Origin: Streptomyces canus
GTDB lineage: Bacteria; Actinomycetota; Actinomycetes; Streptomycetales; Streptomycetaceae
Length of the DNA stretch: 64,000 nt
Assembly (NCBI RefSeq): GCF_030816965.1
Contig: NZ_JAUSYQ010000002.1
Span: 2,885,001-2,949,000 of the forward strand
Reading direction: 5' to 3'
Part shown: positions 1 through 8,443 of the stretch, one piece after another
Position numbering within the stretch: position 1 is the stretch's first letter
Layout of the letters: every line of letters begins with the position of its first letter
Made by a program: the position numbers and the translations under genes
Notes under the pieces: generated by a model
Told to the model about the DNA's origin: nothing
What the model saw: only the letters and a program-made list of their open reading frames with translations
The model's database searches: none

Positions 1-1632
1 CAGCACGGTACGACTGCCGGAGGTGAGCAGCCGGAAGCGGTCGTCGAGCCGGTCGGCTATCTGACGTGGCGTCAGCATCCGTAGCCGGGCGGCGGCGAGC
101 TCGATACCGAGGGGCAGCCCGTCGAGGCGCCGGCAGATCTCCGCGCAGGCCGCCGCGGTCCCCTCGTCGGCGTCGACCCGGAATCCGGGCCGGGCCGCGG
201 CCCCCCGGTCGGCGAGCAGCCGCAGCGCGACCGGCTCGGGCAGGGGCTCCACGGGCCGCAGCAACTCCCCCGGTACGCCGAGCGGTTCACGGCTGGTGGC
301 CAGGACGGTCAGCCCGGGGCAGCGCTCCAGGAGCGTCTCCGTCAGACGGGCGGCCGCGTCGACCAGGTGCTCGCAGTTGTCGAGGATCAGCAGCATGCTG
401 CGCCGGCCGCAGTGCTCGGCGAGCCGCTCGACGGGGTCGTCGAGCCGCTCGCTCCCGGCGGCACGCATCGCCTCGGCACCGGCGCCGTACAACACGGTCT
501 CGCGGGCACCGACGGCGGTGAGCACGGCCTCGGGCACGGCGTCCGGGTCGTCGACCGGCGCGAGCTCGGCCAGCCACACCCCGTCCCGCACCACGTCCCC
601 CACGGCCTCGGCGGCCTCCTGCGAAAGCCGCGTCTTCCCGGCCCCGCCCGGCCCGAGCAGCGTGACGAGCCGCGCGGCCGCGAGGTCCTCGCGGATGGCC
701 TCGATGTCGGCTTCCCGGCCGACGAAAGAGGTGAGACGGGCACGGAGGTTGCCGGAGGGCGGGGTGGGGGCCGCGGCCGGAGGAGCGGGGTCGGCGGCGG
801 ATCCGCGATCGTCCACCGGACCGAACCCGGTCGCCCTGCTCCGCCCGAAGCCGACGCCGGAGACCCGGCCGTCTTTTCCACCCTGGCCGCCCTGGCCGCC
901 CGCGGTGGACGGCTCCGGCCGCAGCAACTCGGCGTGCAGCGTCCGCAGTTCGGGCCCCGGGTCCGCTCCCAACTGGTCCGCGAGCAGTTGCCGTACGGAC
1001 TCGTACGCGGCCAGTGCCTCCGCCGTGCGGCCCGTGTCGCGCAGGGCGCGCAGACGGAGGGACTGGAGGGGTTCGTCGAGGGGATGGGTGTCGCAGAGGG
1101 CGGTCAGTTCGGGGAGGGACTGGTCGGCGTGGCCGAGGGCGAGCGCGGCGGTGTGGCGGGCGCGCAGGGCGTCCAGACGGCGGGCCTCCGCGCGCGCCGC
1201 CTCGGCCGTACGGTCGGGCAGATCGGCCAGGGCCGGACCCCGCCACAGAGCGAGGGCGTCGTCCAGGACCACGGCCGCCTTCGCGGGGTCACCGTCGGCC
1301 AACGCCCGTATGCCGTCACCGGCGAGCCGCTCGAAACGGTGCAGGTCGATGTCGTCCGGCCCCGCCGTCAGCCGGTAGCCGCCCGCCACCGAGGCGACGG
1401 CGTCCGCCCCGAGCGCGCGCCTGAGCCGCCCGACCAGCGCCTGCAGCGCGCCCGTGGCGTCGGCCGGCGGGTCGTCACCCCACACCTCGTCCACGAGGAG
1501 GCTCACGGGGACGGTACGGCCGGGCCGCAGAGCGAGCACGGTCAGCAGCGCGCGCAGACGCGTGCCGCCGAGCGGGACGGACGTGCCGTCGGGCCGGAGT
1601 GCCTGGGTGGTGCCGAGGATGCGATAGCGCAC
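1..1632 (-). CDS. SARP (AfsR/DnrI/RedD-type) transcriptional regulator with NB-ARC ATPase, 3' end outside window
   Basis: Partial at the left edge; about 544 codons are visible. The GTG at 1630-1632 begins a reading frame starting RYRILGT, typical of the OmpR-like winged-helix domain of SARPs. A bacterial transcriptional activation domain follows (about residues 85-230; RFERLAGDG, LPELTALCDTHPLDEP, LRALRDTGRTAEALAAYE). After an Ala/Pro/Gly linker comes an NB-ARC module with P-loop LGPGGAGKT near residue 325, Walker B LLILDNCEH near residue 412, and LATSREPLGVPGE. Such proteins activate secondary-metabolite or developmental genes, binding direct heptamer repeats near -35. The start is preceded by GGAG about 12 bases upstream; an ATG at 1638-1640 is out of frame. 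No biosynthetic cluster is visible beside it, so the target cannot be inferred. Confidence 0.9.
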   Translation of the reverse strand, partial: MRYRILGTTQALRPDGTSVPLGGTRLRALLTVLALRPGRTVPVSLLVDEVWGDDPPADATGALQALVGRLRRALGADAVASVAGGYRLTAGPDDIDLHRFERLAGDGIRALADGDPAKAAVVLDDALALWRGPALADLPDRTAEAARAEARRLDALRARHTAALALGHADQSLPELTALCDTHPLDEPLQSLRLRALRDTGRTAEALAAYESVRQLLADQLGADPGPELRTLHAELLRPEPSTAGGQGGQGGKDGRVSGVGFGRSRATGFGPVDDRGSAADPAPPAAAPTPPSGNLRARLTSFVGREADIEAIREDLAAARLVTLLGPGGAGKTRLSQEAAEAVGDVVRDGVWLAELAPVDDPDAVPEAVLTAVGARETVLYGAGAEAMRAAGSERLDDPVERLAEHCGRRSMLLILDNCEHLVDAAARLTETLLERCPGLTVLATSREPLGVPGELLRPVEPLPEPVALRLLADRGAAARPGFRVDADEGTAAACAEICRRLDGLPLGIELAAARLRMLTPRQIADRLDDRFRLLTSGSRTVL

Positions 1633-1698
1633 GGGTCCATTGTCTCCGGTGTGGTCGGGGCCGGTCACGGGGTTCCGTGGGCGTGCCAGTGCGTGGAC

Positions 1699-2520
1699 TC
1701 ACTCCCGCTCGCTGTCCAGGAACGGTCTTGACGGATCGGTCGCCGTCGGATGGATGGATGGGCCGGGTCGGGTTGTCGGGCGGCCGCGGGTGGATCGTGG
1801 CTGGTCGCGCCCGTGCGGCGGTAGCGGCACATCGATACAGCCCCGTACCCCAAGGGAGTTGCGGTGAGCGCGGCCCGCGCCCCCACCACCGCGGACTCCC
1901 GCCCTGCTCAGCCCCGCCAGCAGCTCGGCCAGCTCGCCGGCCGGCAGGCCCTCGGTCTCCGTGCCGGGCGGCGAGCCGGGCGGAATGCCACGGGTCCTGC
2001 GGACGGTGTGCGACAGCTCCGAGTCCGTGTCCGGGACCTCCAGGGTGACCACGAGCCCCGCCTCGGACCGCGCGCCCCCGCCGCCGGCGAACCACTTCGG
2101 GCTCGCGTCCACCGACCGCAGCGACCGGCGCCCCGGCACCGGCTCCCAGGTCCTCGAACCCGGCTCCGTCTCGCCGTACTCCTGTGTCACGACCTGCACG
2201 CACCGCACCCGCCCGCGAACCTCGGGCAGTCGGCCCCCGTGTGTCTCGACCGTGAGCAGTCCGACGAGCCGGTCCGAGCCGCCCGGTGCCGCAGCGCTCT
2301 CCCCGACCCCGACGACCAGGCCGTTCCTGTCCCGCAGCACCCGCTCGGCGCCCTGTTCCACCGGGCCGGCGAGCCCGGTGAGCTGGTCCTGCCAGCCGCC
2401 TCCGAGGACGTCGTCGGCGGCATGGAACAGCAGCGGCCAGCGCACCTCCTCCCCCACCGAGAACGGCGTACCGCAACACTCCATCTGCCAGTCCGCGTAG
2501 AACACGTGCCACAGCCCCAT
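1699..2520 (-). CDS. DUF6578-type conserved protein
   Basis: Starting at the ATG at 2518-2520 the product is 273 residues beginning MGLWHVFYADWQMECCGTPF, which I recognise as a Streptomyces conserved family (DUF6578) without known function. It has no signal peptide or membrane segment. The first ~190 residues carry conserved-looking hydrophobic and Gly-rich blocks (EVRWPLLFHAADDVLGGGW, LVVTLEVPDT). The last ~70 residues are low-complexity and Arg/Pro-rich, unlike the rest, and run into the region upstream of the SARP gene. That tail may be non-conserved or even an annotation artefact. The gene is divergent from the M50 protease, sharing a 105-bp intergenic region. Function unknown. Confidence 0.65.
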   Translation of the reverse strand: MGLWHVFYADWQMECCGTPFSVGEEVRWPLLFHAADDVLGGGWQDQLTGLAGPVEQGAERVLRDRNGLVVGVGESAAAPGGSDRLVGLLTVETHGGRLPEVRGRVRCVQVVTQEYGETEPGSRTWEPVPGRRSLRSVDASPKWFAGGGGARSEAGLVVTLEVPDTDSELSHTVRRTRGIPPGSPPGTETEGLPAGELAELLAGLSRAGVRGGGGAGRAHRNSLGVRGCIDVPLPPHGRDQPRSTRGRPTTRPGPSIHPTATDPSRPFLDSERE

Positions 2521-2625
2521 GTCCCCACCCTTCCACGGAACCTCCGCCCCACCCCAAGACGTTTTCACCTGTGCCCGGTACCGTCGGGCCGTCCCACCGC
2601 GCGCGTGTCCAGTCCAGGGAGCCCC

Positions 2626-3393
2626 ATGACCACCGCCACCACCCGCCACAGCGACCGGAGGGTCAGCCCCGTCTTCCTCGGGATCGTCGCCGTCACGGCG
2701 GTGACCGGCTGGGCCACCTGGACCGGATTCGCCGAGCGGACGGAGATCGCCGTCTTCCTGTTCGTGACCGGCGCCTGGATCGTGTCCCTCTGTCTGCACG
2801 AGTACGCACACGCACGTACCGCCCTGCACAGCGGCGACATCTCGATCGGCGCCAAGGGCTACCTCACGCTGAACCCGCTGAAGTACACCCATGCCCTGCT
2901 CAGCATCGTGCTCCCCGTCATCTTCGTCATCATGGGCGGCATCGGCCTGCCCGGCGGCGCGGTGTTCATCGAACGCGACAGGATCCGCGGCCGCTGGCGG
3001 CACAGCCTGATCTCCGCGGCGGGCCCTCTCACGAACGTCCTGTTCGCGATCGCCTGCACGGCCCCGTTCTGGCTGGACGCCCTCGACGGCGTACCGCTGG
3101 AGTTCCGCTTCGCGCTGGCCTTCCTCGCCCTGCTCCAGGTCTCCGCCGCGATCCTGAACTTCCTGCCCGTCCCGGGCCTGGACGGCTACGGCGTCATCGA
3201 GCCCTGGCTCTCGCACGACGTCAAGCGCCAGATCGAGCCCTTCGCCCAGTTCGGCCTGCTGTTCGTGTTCGCCCTGCTGTGGGTGCCGCAGGTCAACGGC
3301 GTGTTCTTCGACGTGGTCCACACGGTCCTGAGCGGACTCGGGGTCAGCGAGGCGGAGGCGTCGATCGGCTGGAGCCTCTACCGCTTCTGGTAG
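2626..3393 (+). CDS. Site-2-protease-like M50 family metalloprotease
   Basis: This is a 255-residue polytopic membrane protein. The zinc-binding motif HEYAH is at residues 58-62 inside the second hydrophobic segment, and the third-ligand motif NFLPVPGLDG is at 178-187, the hallmarks of the M50/rhomboid-like intramembrane cleaving family. About five hydrophobic segments are visible. Members of the SpoIVFB/Rip branch cut membrane-anchored substrates such as anti-sigma factors, but short Streptomyces paralogues like this have no known substrate. The ATG at 2626 follows GGGAG, and the upstream open frame is not gene-like. The gene converges with the small membrane protein gene, overlapping it by 16 bases. 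Confidence 0.85.
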   Translation: MTTATTRHSDRRVSPVFLGIVAVTAVTGWATWTGFAERTEIAVFLFVTGAWIVSLCLHEYAHARTALHSGDISIGAKGYLTLNPLKYTHALLSIVLPVIFVIMGGIGLPGGAVFIERDRIRGRWRHSLISAAGPLTNVLFAIACTAPFWLDALDGVPLEFRFALAFLALLQVSAAILNFLPVPGLDGYGVIEPWLSHDVKRQIEPFAQFGLLFVFALLWVPQVNGVFFDVVHTVLSGLGVSEAEASIGWSLYRFW

Positions 3394-3563
3394 GCGTCGG
3401 CCTTGCCGCGCTTGACGTAGTACCAGCACATGTTGGACGAGAGCCCCGCCAGCAGCACCCACACGATCCCCAGCCAGCTGCCCTGGGTGAACGAGACGAC
3501 CGCCGCCGCGACGGCGAGGAGGCAGACGGCGAGGGCGTAGAGGGCGAGGCGGGGCATTTCCAT
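3378..3563 (-). CDS. Small two-helix membrane protein
   Basis: A 61-residue protein starting MEMPRLALYALAVC, with two hydrophobic segments (about residues 4-22 and 30-46) and a basic tail ending KADAYQKR. AGGAG lies five bases before the ATG at 3561-3563; a second ATG two codons later is less well placed. It overlaps the end of the M50 protease gene tail to tail. The family is common in streptomycetes but has no assigned role. It could be an accessory of the neighbouring protease, though nothing in the sequence shows this. Confidence 0.65.
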   Translation of the reverse strand: MEMPRLALYALAVCLLAVAAAVVSFTQGSWLGIVWVLLAGLSSNMCWYYVKRGKADAYQKR

Positions 3564-3618
3564 GGGCTCCTGTCGGGGGGACACTGCTGTGCTACGCCGA
3601 CCAGTGTCCCCCATCGGC

Positions 3619-4326
3619 TCACACGTCCGTGACCCGCAGCCCCGCGTGCGCCTTGTACCGCCGGTTGACCGAGATCAGGTTGGCGACCAGCGACTCCACC
3701 TGGTGGGCGTTGCGCAGCCGGCCCGCGAAGATGCCGCGCATGCCGGGGATACGGCCGGCCAGCGCCTGCACGATCTCCACGTCCGCCCGCTCCTCGCCGA
3801 GCACCATGACGTCGGTGTCGATCTCCTCGACCTCCGGGTCCTGGAGCAGCACCGCCGACAGATGGTGGAAGGCGGCGGTGACCCGCGAGTCCGGGAGAAG
3901 AGCCGCCGCCTGTTCCGCGGCGCTGCCCTCCTCCGGCTTCAGCGCGTAGGCGCCCTTCTTGTCGAAACCGAGCGGGTTGACGCAGTCGACGACGAGCTTG
4001 CCGACGAGTTCCTCACGCAGCGACTCCAGCGTCTTGCCGTGGCCGTCCCACGGCACGGCGACGATCACGATGTCGCTGCGACGCGCGGTCTCGGCGTTGT
4101 CGGCGCCCTCGACACCGTGCCCGAGTTCGTCGGCGGCGGTCTGTGCGCGGTCGGCGGCCCGGGAGCCGATGATCACCTTCTGCCCGGCGCGGGCGAGCCG
4201 GTAGGCGAGGCCCTTGCCCTGCGGCCCGGTCCCGCCGAGCACGCCGACGACGAGTCCGGAGACGTCGGGAAGGTCCCAGGGGTCCTTGGCGGGAGCCTTC
4301 TGTGCAGCACTGTCGGTAGAGGTCAT
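3619..4326 (-). CDS. npdG: NADPH-dependent F420 reductase (F420H2:NADP oxidoreductase)
   Basis: This 235-residue protein has a Rossmann motif GGTGPQG at residues 31-37, the NADP-binding segment IIGSRAADRAQ, and IVAVPWDGH followed by VVDCVNPLGFDKKG, all characteristic of Fno/NpdG. The enzyme transfers hydride between NADPH and the deazaflavin F420 in the cytoplasm, supplying F420H2 for actinomycete reductases. Length fits the family (about 220-240). The ATG is not preceded by a convincing ribosome site, but TAAAGT (4334-4339) lies seven bases before it, suggesting a leaderless transcript. The gene is divergent from the conserved gene at 4517. Confidence 0.9.
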   Translation of the reverse strand: MTSTDSAAQKAPAKDPWDLPDVSGLVVGVLGGTGPQGKGLAYRLARAGQKVIIGSRAADRAQTAADELGHGVEGADNAETARRSDIVIVAVPWDGHGKTLESLREELVGKLVVDCVNPLGFDKKGAYALKPEEGSAAEQAAALLPDSRVTAAFHHLSAVLLQDPEVEEIDTDVMVLGEERADVEIVQALAGRIPGMRGIFAGRLRNAHQVESLVANLISVNRRYKAHAGLRVTDV

Positions 4327-4516
4327 GGGCCCGACTTTACGTCCGCCCCGCTCGCCCCGGCCGGGCGGGTGAGCCGCGTCACGGGCACCGCCGGAAGGTG
4401 ATGCCGGAGGTGTGCGCAGGGCGCGGCCGCCGTCCTCGGTGTCGCTCTGCCCGGTTCGGGCGAATTCGGGGTGAACCGCCGGTCAGGGTCGTCCGTTTGC
4501 GGCAGGATGCGACCCC

Positions 4517-5119
4517 ATGGACGCCGTACGGGTCGCGCTGCTGCGCGAAGTGCTCGCCGGGACCGAGTGGTTGGGGGCCACGCGACGCTTCGCGGGCGTA
4601 CTGCGGGGGTCGGTGGTCTCGCACGGCGGCGGGCTGCTCCTGGTCGGCACGCCGGAGTACGAACCGTGGCACCTGGCGGCCCATCTGGTCGACGAGGCCG
4701 CCTGGTCGGGCACACCGGAGCTGGCCCCCACTCTCGTACGCCACGACGCGCGCCCCACCGACCCCGCGCACCTGTCGGTCGGACCGGGCCGGCTCGCGGC
4801 GGCCCGGCGTGGCGAGACCCTGCTGGTGGTGTCCCCGGACCGGCCGGGCGCCCCGCTTCTGGGGCATGTGCACGACGCCCGACGGGCCGGGGCGACGATC
4901 CTCTCCCTCGGCCCCGGCGAGGGCGAACTCGCCGCGATGGCCCACGAGTCGCTGGCCGTACCGGAGGGCACGGACCTCGACCTGGACACCGTGCAGCACC
5001 TGGTGAGCGCGGCGGCCGGAGAGAACGCCGTCCCCGCCCCCAGGGGCCGGCGGCGGTTCCGGGACCGGCTGTCGCGACTGGCCGACCATCTGACCGCGCC
5101 GCCTCCCGCCCGCTGGTAG
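4517..5119 (+). CDS. Conserved hypothetical protein, SIS-like
   Basis: A 200-residue soluble protein beginning MDAVRVALLREVLAGTEWLG. The middle alternates strand-like and helical segments (GRLAAARRGETLLVVSPDRP, GHVHDARRAGATILSLGPGE), resembling a nucleotide/sugar-phosphate isomerase (SIS) fold, but no catalytic motif is clear. The C-terminus is basic and Pro-rich. I recognise it only as a streptomycete conserved gene. It starts 190 bases from the divergent F420 reductase and is followed 51 bases later by an MFS exporter in the same direction. Function unknown. Confidence 0.6.
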   Translation: MDAVRVALLREVLAGTEWLGATRRFAGVLRGSVVSHGGGLLLVGTPEYEPWHLAAHLVDEAAWSGTPELAPTLVRHDARPTDPAHLSVGPGRLAAARRGETLLVVSPDRPGAPLLGHVHDARRAGATILSLGPGEGELAAMAHESLAVPEGTDLDLDTVQHLVSAAAGENAVPAPRGRRRFRDRLSRLADHLTAPPPARW

Positions 5120-5170
5120 CCGCGAAAAGCAGTTGCCGGACGGGGAGGCCGCCCCCGACCATGACCGGTC

Positions 5171-6484
5171 GTGACCGACGACGCCCCCGAACCTCCCTCC
5201 GGCCTTCGCGCCATGCTCCCCGACCTCGCCCCCTGGCGGGCCTCCCGGGACTTCCGGCGGCTGTGGTACGCGGGGCTGATCTCGAACTTCGGCAGCTTCC
5301 TGACCTTTGTGGCGCTGCCGGTGCAGCTGAAGGACCTGACCGGTTCGGCCGCGGCGGTGGGCGCGATCGGGGCCGTGGAGCTGATCCCCCTCCTCGTCTT
5401 CGGGCTGTACGGCGGCGCGCTCGCGGACGCGTGGGACAAGCGGAAGCTGATCGTGTGGACCGAGGCCGGGCAGGGCCTGCTGAGCGTGGCCCTGCTGCTC
5501 AACGCCCTGCTGCCGCACCCCGCCGTCTGGCCGCTGTACGTCGTCGCCGCCCTGTCCTCCGCCCTGGTCTCGGTGCAGCGCCCCGCGCTCGACTCCCTCT
5601 GGCCCCGGATCGTGGCCCACGACCACCTCCCGGCGGCGGCCTCGCTGAACTCCTTCCGCTGGACGGTCGGCGGGGTCGCGGGCCCGGCGCTGGCGGGCGT
5701 GGTGGTGGCCTACGCGGGCCTCGGCTGGGCCTACGGCGCGGACGTGCTGACCTTCGCCGTCTCCGTCGTCCTCGTCGTACGGATCGCGGCCTCCCCCGCC
5801 TCCCACGAGGCGGCCAAGCCGTCGCTGAAGGCCATCGCGGAGGGCGCGCGGTACGCCTGGAGCCGCAAGGAACTCCTCGGCACCTACGCCGTCGACCTCG
5901 CCGCGATGTTCCTGGCGATGCCGCTGGCCCTGCTGCCGTTCCTCGCGGACGAACTGGACGCGGACTGGTCGCTGGGCCTGATGTACGCGAGTGTCCCGCT
6001 CGGCTCCCTGCTGGTGAGCCTCACGAGCGGATGGACCTCACGGATCCACCGGCACGGCCGGATGGTGGTGCTGTCGGCCGCCCTCTGGGGCCTGGCGATC
6101 GCGGCGGCCGGGATCATGGACGACGTGTGGCTGGTGCTGCTGTTCCTGACGGTGGCCGGCGGCTGCGACATGGTCAGCGGGATCTTCCGCGGGGCCATGT
6201 GGAACCAGACGATCCCGGACGAGCTGCGGGGGCGGCTCGCCGGGATCGAACTGCTGTCGTACTCGGTGGGACCGACCGTCGGCCAGGTCAGGGCCGGCGG
6301 TTTCGCCTCGTGGTGGGGTGTGCGGACGTCGGTCTGGTCGGGCGGCCTGCTGTGCGCGGGCGCCGTGGGCCTGCTGGCCCTGTGCCTGCCGAGGCTGATG
6401 TCGTACGACGTCCGTACGAACGAGCACGCGACGCGGCTGCGCAAGCAACGCGAGGCGGCCGCGCCGGCCCCCATGGAGGCGTGA
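5171..6484 (+). CDS. MFS transporter (EntS/MFS_3-like)
   Basis: A 437-residue membrane protein with about twelve hydrophobic segments. The N-terminus has the FRRLWYAGLISNFGSF signature seen in the EntS-like branch, and ALADAWDKRKL corresponds to the cytoplasmic loop 2-3 motif A. This branch exports small molecules such as siderophores or drugs; the substrate cannot be told from sequence. The GTG at 5171 is the first start in frame; an ATG at 5213, just before the conserved block, is an alternative because no good ribosome site precedes the GTG. It ends tail to tail with the next gene, with no gap between the stop codons. Confidence 0.8.
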   Translation: MTDDAPEPPSGLRAMLPDLAPWRASRDFRRLWYAGLISNFGSFLTFVALPVQLKDLTGSAAAVGAIGAVELIPLLVFGLYGGALADAWDKRKLIVWTEAGQGLLSVALLLNALLPHPAVWPLYVVAALSSALVSVQRPALDSLWPRIVAHDHLPAAASLNSFRWTVGGVAGPALAGVVVAYAGLGWAYGADVLTFAVSVVLVVRIAASPASHEAAKPSLKAIAEGARYAWSRKELLGTYAVDLAAMFLAMPLALLPFLADELDADWSLGLMYASVPLGSLLVSLTSGWTSRIHRHGRMVVLSAALWGLAIAAAGIMDDVWLVLLFLTVAGGCDMVSGIFRGAMWNQTIPDELRGRLAGIELLSYSVGPTVGQVRAGGFASWWGVRTSVWSGGLLCAGAVGLLALCLPRLMSYDVRTNEHATRLRKQREAAAPAPMEA

Positions 6485-6712
6485 TCAGCCGTCCTCGGCA
6501 GGCGTGGACGAGTCGTGCCACCTGGGGTCGTTCTCCCACTCGAGGTTGCGCTCGCGTGCCGTCTCCATCGCCTGCTCCGCTTCCTTCCGGCTCGCGTACG
6601 GCCCGAAGCGGTCCTTGGCCGGGCACTGGGGCCCTTCCTCGACCTTCTTGTGCTCCAGGCAGTAGTACCACTCGCCCGGCTTGCCGACCGCACGCTTCTT
6701 GAACAAGGGCAT
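6485..6712 (-). CDS. Small conserved SPOR-like protein
   Basis: A 75-residue hydrophilic protein, [20 protein letters not shown] at the start, then [18 protein letters not shown] and [16 protein letters not shown]. The segment [14 protein letters not shown] is reminiscent of a SPOR repeat (the part usually read as F-G-P-F-x-t-x-x-e-A) but is too short to be sure. Two Cys (residues 19 and 30) could bind metal or form a disulfide. GGAG precedes the ATG at 6710-6712 by seven bases. It is divergent from map with about 58 bases between starts. Function unknown. Confidence 0.7.
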   Translation of the reverse strand: MPLFKKRAVGKPGEWYYCLEHKKVEEGPQCPAKDRFGPYASRKEAEQAMETARERNLEWENDPRWHDSSTPAEDG

Positions 6713-6757
6713 GACCTGCTCCTCTCGCCAACGACATGTTCCCCCATCGCCGCTGGA

Positions 6758-6763
6758 TAGACT
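6758..6763 (+). promoter_or_regulatory. Putative -10 box of map; leaderless transcript
   Basis: TAGACT fits the vegetative -10 consensus TANNNT and lies seven bases before the ATG at 6771. No Shine-Dalgarno sequence lies between them, so transcription probably starts at or next to the start codon. A -35 element is not clear. Confidence 0.45.
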
Positions 6764-6770
6764 CGTCGGC

Positions 6771-7628
6771 ATGTCTGGCCAGTCGCTGCTCGTGCCCGGG
6801 GAACTCTCCCCCATCCGTTCCGTGCCCGGAAACATCCGTCGCCCCGAGTACGTCGGCAAGCCCGCGCCGACGCCGTACAAGGGTCCGGAGGTGCAGACTC
6901 CGGAGACCGTCGAGGCGATGCGGATCGCCGGCCGTATCGCGGCCCGGGCGATGGCGGAGGCCGCGAAGCTGATCGCCCCCGGGGTGACCACCGACGAACT
7001 GGACAAGGTGGCGCACGAGTACATGTGCGACCACGGCGCCTACCCGTCGACGCTCGGCTACCGGGGCTTCCCGAAGTCCCTGTGCACCAGCCTCAACGAG
7101 GTGATCTGCCACGGCATTCCGGACTCCACCGTGCTCCGGGACGGCGACATCATCAACCTCGACGTGACGGCGTACATCGGCGGGGTGCACGGCGACAACA
7201 ACGCGACGTACCTGGTGGGTGACGTCGACGAGGAGAGCCGGCTGCTGGTCGAGCGCACCCGGGAGTCCCTGGCCCGCGCGATCAAGGCGGTCAGGCCGGG
7301 CCGCCAGATCAACATCATCGGCCGGGTCATCGAGTCGTACGCCAAGCGCTTCGGCTACGGAGTCGTCCGGGACTTCACGGGCCACGGCATCAACTCCTCC
7401 TTCCACAGCGGCCTGATCATCCCGCACTACGACAGCCCGCACGCGACGACGGTCATCCAGCCCGGCATGACGTTCACGATCGAGCCGATGCTGACGCTCG
7501 GGACGCACGAGTACGACATGTGGGACGACGGGTGGACGGTCGTCACGAAGGACCGCAAGCGCACGGCACAGTTCGAGCACACGCTGGTGGTGACGGAGAC
7601 GGGGGCGGAGATCCTGACGCTGCCGTAG
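6771..7628 (+). CDS. map: Type I methionine aminopeptidase
   Basis: A 285-residue enzyme that removes the initiator Met from nascent proteins. The five metal ligands of the pita-bread fold are visible: Asp in NLDVTAYI (about residue 130), Asp in HGDNNAT (about 141), His in FTGHGI (about 205), Glu in TIEPMLTLG (about 239) and Glu in QFEHTLVV (about 269). The N-terminal extension of about 40 residues, [20 protein letters not shown], is typical of actinobacterial MetAP Ic forms and contains the PxxP-like segment. The ATG at 6771 is chosen because the extension aligns with family members and a -10 box lies just upstream. Confidence 0.95.
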   Translation: MSGQSLLVPGELSPIRSVPGNIRRPEYVGKPAPTPYKGPEVQTPETVEAMRIAGRIAARAMAEAAKLIAPGVTTDELDKVAHEYMCDHGAYPSTLGYRGFPKSLCTSLNEVICHGIPDSTVLRDGDIINLDVTAYIGGVHGDNNATYLVGDVDEESRLLVERTRESLARAIKAVRPGRQINIIGRVIESYAKRFGYGVVRDFTGHGINSSFHSGLIIPHYDSPHATTVIQPGMTFTIEPMLTLGTHEYDMWDDGWTVVTKDRKRTAQFEHTLVVTETGAEILTLP

Positions 7629-7641
7629 CGTCGGCTGAGCC

Positions 7642-8286
7642 TCAGCGCTCCAGGAAGACCCGGCCTCCCACCTCCACCCATCCCCCCGGCTGCGGAGCCG
7701 TGAGGATCTGGGAGCCGGCGCCCTGGACGATGTTCAGGGCGCGGCCGAGTTCGGCGGTGAGCTGGAGAGCCGCGGCACCGGTGGCCTCGTCCTCCTCGAC
7801 ACCGTCACCCCGGCCGGGAAAGCCACGGGCCCGGACCCGCCCGGCGGCCTCGTCCTCCCAGGCCCAGGCGTAAACCCACTCGCCGGCAGCCGGTACGGCG
7901 AGATCGTCCACCTCGGCGGCGGTGCCGTACTGGCGGAAGGTCCGCGGCGCCGCCCACTCGGCCCGCGCCTCGATCCAGCTGAACTCCCCGTCCAGCCGGG
8001 TACCGACGACCCCGGCGGGTGTGACGAGTTCGGGCACGTCGAGCAACCAGGCCGCCCCGACGCACGGATACCCGGCGAACGCCAGCCGCACGGAGGGCGT
8101 GTAGATGTCGATGACCCCTCGCTCGGGATCGTCGACGAACACGGTCTCGCTGAACCCGAGCTTCGCGGCGAACGCCTGCCGTTCGTCCCGGTCCGGCATC
8201 ACGGACCCCTCGCGGACGACGCCCAGCTCATTGCCGTAGCCGCCGTTCGGCGCGCAGAAGACGCGCAGCACGTCGTAGTCACTCAC
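7642..8286 (-). CDS. PhzF family isomerase-like protein
   Basis: A product of 214 residues starting (GTG at 8284-8286) SDYDVLRVFCAP, with the PhzF-like features NELGVV, FSETVFV, RLAFAGYPCVGAAWLL and a C-terminal EEDEATGAAALQLTAELGR segment (family G-x-G-x-D/E-x-A-T-G-S/A). PhzF proteins are two-domain diaminopimelate-epimerase-fold isomerases. The catalytic Glu after the first strand is usually in a G-N-P-x-A-V-V context; here the equivalent is GNELGVV, so the activity may differ. Longer upstream readings reach into the efe regulatory region and lack a ribosome site. It is convergent with map and divergent from efeO. Confidence 0.8.
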   Translation of the reverse strand: MSDYDVLRVFCAPNGGYGNELGVVREGSVMPDRDERQAFAAKLGFSETVFVDDPERGVIDIYTPSVRLAFAGYPCVGAAWLLDVPELVTPAGVVGTRLDGEFSWIEARAEWAAPRTFRQYGTAAEVDDLAVPAAGEWVYAWAWEDEAAGRVRARGFPGRGDGVEEDEATGAAALQLTAELGRALNIVQGAGSQILTAPQPGGWVEVGGRVFLER

Positions 8287-8367
8287 GGAGGAATTGAAGC
8301 ATCCGCCCAGGCCCGGCACCTCCACGTGGCTCAGGAGCGGAACCTTTGACTCTCCTTTGACCTTTAC

Positions 8368-8397
8368 TTGACGTTCATTTTGAGCCATAGATAGATA
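8368..8397 (+). promoter_or_regulatory. Vegetative promoter of the efe operon
   Basis: TTGACG (8368-8373) and TAGATA (8392-8397) are separated by 18 bases, a good match to the main sigma factor consensus, which is rare in this GC-rich sequence. Transcription would start near 8404, directly before the iron box. Confidence 0.65.
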
Positions 8398-8410
8398 AGC
8401 CTCAGATAAG

Positions 8411-8429
8411 TTAGGCGAGCCTCACCAAC
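8411..8429 (+). promoter_or_regulatory. Iron box (DmdR1/IdeR-type operator)
   Basis: TTAGGCGAGCCTCACCAAC matches the 19-bp actinobacterial iron box (consensus TTAGGTTAGGCTCACCTAA) at most positions, including both TTAGG and the ACC half. It lies between the predicted start of transcription and the efeO ribosome site, so iron-loaded repressor would block the operon. Confidence 0.8.
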
Positions 8430-8443
8430 CCTCAGGAGCTCGT

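Noticed and set aside
287..1731. Long open frames on both strands across the SARP gene
   Set aside because: Arg/Pro/Ala-rich translations without family features; artefacts of high G+C opposite the real gene.
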